A stretch of 64,000 bases of DNA from Pterois miles (taxonomy: Eukaryota > Chordata > Actinopteri > Perciformes > Scorpaenidae), in contig CAMQGK010000552.1 of NCBI GenBank assembly GCA_947000775.1, forward strand, positions 976,501 through 1,040,500. The letters are read 5' to 3'. Within the stretch, counting starts at the first letter, position 1. Each line of letters starts with the position of its first letter. Below are positions 60,440 through 64,000 of the stretch, in pieces. The translations under genes and the position numbers were made by a program. The notes under the pieces were generated by a model. The model saw only the letters and a program-made list of their open reading frames with translations. It was not told the origin of the DNA and did not search any database.

Positions 60440-63365
60440 GTGAGTGAACTGTAAAACCAGCTGTCTAATAATGTTTATTTTCTTGATTAAATCTCCTCCT
60501 TGAAGTCCTGAGATTGAAAGAAAGTGCTGCAAAGTTTTGCTCCTGTAAAAGTGGATTATTTTCACTGAAAAGGACATCAAGGAAGTTAGGGTTTAATGCC
60601 TATCTTTACTGGAAACCAGGAGGGTTTGCATCACGATGAACTGGTTTGGCAAAGCTTACAGTGGCCTGTGATTGAGAGGAAATGATCAAGTCACTGTTTT
60701 ACACAAGGGGAAGAAGAAGAAGAAGAAGAAGTACTTTATTAGCCAAATGGGGAAATTAATTTACACTCTGTTAAACTCATACATGGTACATGAGACCTGA
60801 AACACACATACATGATTAATGGAGAGATGTAGAGTGAGGGGGCTGCTCCTGACAAGCGCCCCGAGCAGTTGGGGGTTTGGTGCCTTGCTCAGGGGCACCT
60901 CGGCAGTGCCCAAGAGGTAAACTGGCACCTCTCCAGCTACCAGTTCACACTCAGTTTTTGGTCCATGTCGGGACTTGAACCGGTGACCCTCCGGTTCCCA
61001 AGCCAACTCCCTACAGACTGAGCTACTGCCGCCCCCAAGAAGAAGAACACATTAGCCAAGTAGAGCAGAAATCAGCAAGACTTTGAGCAATAGAAATAGT
61101 TTTAAAAGTCAGAAACATCAGCAACATCCTGAACAATGATTGAGTCACTGGTATTGACAGACTACATATATAAATATCCTCACATTCAGAACAAATCTTT
61201 ATTATTGTCCCTTTTGGGGCGGGTGCTAGTCTGTAGGGAGTTGGCTTGGGAACCGGAGGGTCACCGGTTCAAGTCCCGACATGGACAAAAACTGAGTGTG
61301 AACTGGTAGCTGGAGAGGTGCCAGTTTACCTCTTGGGCACTGCCGAGGTGCCCCTGAGCAAGGCACCAAACCCCCAACTGCTCGGGGCGCTTGTCTGAAG
61401 CAGCCCCCTCACTCTGACATCTCTCCATTACTGCATGTATGTGTGTTTAGGTCTGCATGTCCATGTATGAGTTTAACAGAGTGTAAATTGAATTTCCCCA
61501 CTGTGGGACTAATAAAGGTAGATCTTCTTCTTCTTCTTCTTAATTTGGTCAGCCTATATTACAGACACTAAGAGGCCTCAATGCTTTTTTTACACTTCAG
61601 ATGTTACAGGATACAAATGATTTGATGGCTTGTTATTTTCCAAGACTTTAAGTCCTTAAAACTAGGTTTAAAACTCAACGTTGGAAAGGTTAATACTACG
61701 AGAAACATTTAAAAAAGGAACCTCAAAACAACAGTTCAAAAGCTTAGTTTGTTTTTCAAGATACGAAGACACCAGTGGTGGCAAGTAACTATGTACTTTT
61801 TTATTACAGTACTTTATTTGTACTGTGTTACTATTTTACAGCACAAGTCAATTGATTAAAATATTTAATCGTGATTAATCAGAAATTAATCACACATTTT
61901 TATCTGCTCTAAATATACCTTAAAGCGAGATTTGTCAAGTATTTAATACTCTTATCATATGCTGTAAATGTATCTATATATGTATTATTGGAAATCAATT
62001 AACAACACAAAACAATGACAAATATTGTCCAGAAACCCTCACAGGTGCATTTAGCATAAAAACATGTTCAACTCATAACATGGTAAACTGCAGCCCAACA
62101 GGCAACAACGGCTGTCAGTGTGTCAGTGTGCTGACTTGACTATGACTTGCCCCAAACTGCATGTGATACAGTGGGCATGTCTGTAAAGGGGAGACTGGTG
62201 GGTACCCAGAGAACCCATTTACATTCACATATCTGGAGGTCAGAGGTCAAGGGACCCCTTTGAAAATGGCCATGACAGTTTTTCCTCACCAAAATTTAGT
62301 GCACGTTTGGAGTGTTATTTAACCTCCTTCACAACAAGCTGGTATGACATGGTTGCTACCAGTGTAATCATTAGGTTTTCTAGTTTCATATGATACCAGT
62401 ATCAAGCTCTGGAAGATCCATTGTTTTAATAGGTTAAAGAAATTAGTGGCATTAAAATGAATTTGTGTTAACACGGTATTATCATGTTAACTTTGACAGC
62501 CCTACTATTTTATGCTGCTTTATAATTCTCCACATTTCAGAGGGAAATATTGTTCTTTTTACAACATTTATCTGACAGCTACTAAGTTAAAGTTTACTTA
62601 GGATTTCACATTAAAAAAACATATCATAAGCTTATAAAATATAATACATTGTTAAAGATTAAATCTCTGGTTCCTAATCTTTTCTCACTTGTTAATTATA
62701 AAGACGTTTATAGAGGCATTCAGAATTGACCCTATTGCAGTGTTAGAGGTCAAAGGTCAAACTCTATTGTCCTCAGTGTCATGAATATGTGACTGGTAGA
62801 TTGATTATATTCTAAGCTCTACAATGATATACGACTTCATGATATTCTGTGAAGAATATTTTCAACTCTTTTTAAGGTCCAAGAGGTTAAATTATTGAGT
62901 ATCTCTCAAGTCCAGAAAATAAAACACATTTTTGACTCAGAAACTTTGTTTTTCTTCTTTCACGTTGCATTAATTATCTCATGACCTCTCCATATATCTT
63001 GTGACTCTTTGGAGGGGCCCGACCCCTATGTTGGAACCAGTAGAATAATACACCTGTACTGTGAATAAAGAGCTAAAACTAGCTCCACCTCGATCAGCTG
63101 TAATGCATCAGTATTAACTATCTAATGAAGTCATATACAATAATAAATCAGTCACGGGGGATATTTTTCTGTAGAGTACATTTCATAGTCTTATGTACAT
63201 TTTACTGTTAATACTAACACTACAGACCTGTCTGACTCTCCTCTTACGCTTTCCATGCAGAGATCTCCTGAGTTTCGTCTTCCTGACATCTCCCTGTCCA
63301 GTCTGGGACGCTCTGCTGCAGACGGTCACACAGAAGCTGGCGAGGAAGAAGAGGAGAGGTGGTGA
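59819..63365 (+). CDS. unrecognised protein-coding gene (two coding exons modelled)
   Basis: Exons 59819-60439 and 63261-63365 join in phase 0 to a 241-residue protein. The first exon ends at a consensus GTGAGT. The second begins after a pyrimidine-rich CTTTCCATGCAG. I do not recognise the family. Residues 1-45 are Lys/Arg-rich, about 82-90 are an acidic run (VEEEEEGEED), and about 127-165 are Pro-rich (LPPITRSKPAPAA). A compact RRPWIDNPLFSKS motif sits across the junction, and the C terminus is acidic (EAGEEEEERW). No signal peptide or membrane segment is visible, so an intracellular, largely disordered protein is likely. An acceptor-like TTTCAG just before the ATG suggests a spliced upstream leader. 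It is divergent from r3hdm4. Confidence 0.6.
60710..61037 (-). mobile_element. tRNA-derived SINE (family S), copy 3
   Basis: In reverse it begins GGGGGCGGCAGTAGCTCAGT and has box B GGTTCAAGTCCC. It ends ATTTCCCCATTTGGCTAATA AAG with a (CTT)n tail, and GAAGAAGAA occurs on both sides. It lies in the intron of the plus-strand gene. Confidence 0.92.
61211..61541 (+). mobile_element. tRNA-derived SINE (family S), copy 4
   Basis: The head GGGGCGGGTGCTAGTCTGTA carries a short deletion in the box A area. Box B is GGTTCAAGTCCC. The tail is CCCACTGTGGGACTAATAAA GG with (CTT)n. It is inverted relative to copy 3, about 170 bp away. Confidence 0.92.
61839..62505 (-). mobile_element. family X hAT-like element, copy E (complete, with target duplication)
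   Basis: This 667-bp element starts CAGCACAAGTCAATTGATTA and ends TTTGACAGCCCTA. It is flanked by perfect 8-bp duplications CTATTTTA (61831-61838 and 62506-62513), as for hAT elements. Internal GATTAATC repeats sit near one end. No transposase frame. Confidence 0.88.
63261..63365 (+). CDS. unrecognised gene, terminal coding exon of model
   Basis: It encodes RSPEFRLPDISLSSLGRSAA, an acidic tail and TGA at 63363-63365. The acceptor has a good pyrimidine tract (ACTCTCCTCTTACGCTTTCC). Other frames stay open here longer (to 63510) but would not match the upstream donor phase. Confidence 0.5.
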   Translation, partial: RSPEFRLPDISLSSLGRSAADGHTEAGEEEEERW

Positions 63366-64000
63366 TGAAGGGCCGTGGAGACGTGTCTGGTCTGATCATC
63401 ACCTGGTGGCTGTTAGTGAACAACGTTTGAGAGAGAGGAGCGTCAACATGTATGTCTGCTGGTTTCTGGTACAATTTAGCAGAACGTTATTTACTGTACC
63501 GTGGTTATAGCACGAGAGGGGAATATAGAAAGTACATTATTGGGGTTATATTAGGGTCAAGCATTTTAAAATTTAATATCAGATATGAATACAGCATCAT
63601 CCTCTATGGATGGGAGTTCCTGTCAAACCAAATGTTGAGGAACAGACTGGAAAATCTGGCAGGATTTTCTACATATATTTTATAATTTATTAGTTTAATT
63701 ACATTTGATGTCTTCTTCATGAATCACGTCAGCTGTATTTGAAGCCATGCGAATGTTCCTTCTACATAGTCCTGTCTTCCTTGTGGGTGTGCACACCATT
63801 ACAGTATATAGAGAGGTAAAAAAATGATTTTACAAACATTTAATGGCCATAACAGAAGACATACGTGGTTTCAAAAACGTTGGTTAGATGTGATGAAAAA
63901 AGACCTCTTCATTTATGAGAAGTAATGTATCCTAAAGAGCAACAGACCCTAATTTTAGTGTCCTGTGATGGTCTAAATACAGCTTGTAACCAAAACAAAG
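63366..64000 (+). other. probable 3'UTR or downstream flank of the plus-strand gene
   Basis: No canonical AATAAA was noticed before the window ends, so the transcript end is not located. A short open frame at 63452-63685 shows no recognisable domain. Confidence 0.35.

Noticed and set aside
63193..63510. 105-codon frame over the terminal exon of the unknown gene
   Set aside because: It starts upstream of the splice acceptor and is in a different phase from the preceding exon's donor.

Overview
This is a stretch of a vertebrate nuclear genome, almost certainly a percomorph-type teleost fish. The coding content is sparse and split into short exons with consensus GT-AG junctions. Long introns are filled with short non-autonomous DNA transposons, tRNA-derived SINEs, 5'-truncated LINEs and long CA/TA microsatellites of kinds common in teleost genomes. 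Two genes are recognisable: arid3a (ARID-family transcription factor, 5' part only) and r3hdm4 (R3H-domain protein, complete). From memory, their orthologues are near neighbours on human chromosome 19p13.3, so the pair is probably conserved synteny. A third gene, of unrecognised family, lies on the plus strand at the right end.

Layout. Positions 1-19294 are read as arid3a intron 2, which continues past the left edge (minus strand). The two 5'-most coding exons lie at 19663-20003 and 19295-19577. A 5'UTR extends to a strong splice acceptor at 20395, and a probable non-coding first exon ends at 40073 inside a CpG-rich promoter region (about 39.6-40.3 kb). Positions 20395-40072 are therefore a roughly 19.7 kb first intron. 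From 40.3 to about 49 kb is mostly intergenic, with a nested transposon cluster and a weak candidate terminal exon or long 3'UTR at 46.3-47.3 kb. All eight coding exons of r3hdm4 run on the minus strand from 57466 down to 49097 and give a 256-residue protein. The plus-strand gene of unknown function has coding exons at 59819-60439 and 63261-63365 (241 residues as modelled). It points away from r3hdm4, and the two may share a promoter near 57.5-57.7 kb.

Mobile DNA. At least a dozen repeat families are visible. Several hAT-like families end in TAGGGCTG-type termini, and some retain 8-bp target duplications. A MITE family with ACCTCCGCCAAGGAGGT ends has a three-deep nested case at 40674-42247. 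A tRNA-derived SINE family shares its 3' tail with the LINE at 54985-56088, and another SINE family has a (GATG)n tail. Two minisatellites (42-bp and 26-bp units) generate long spurious reading frames.

I see no novel biochemical system. The points most worth a second look are the unrecognised plus-strand gene and its duplicated exon fragment at 58.1 kb, the large inverted SINE pair in its intron, the remote arid3a promoter, and the nested transposons.
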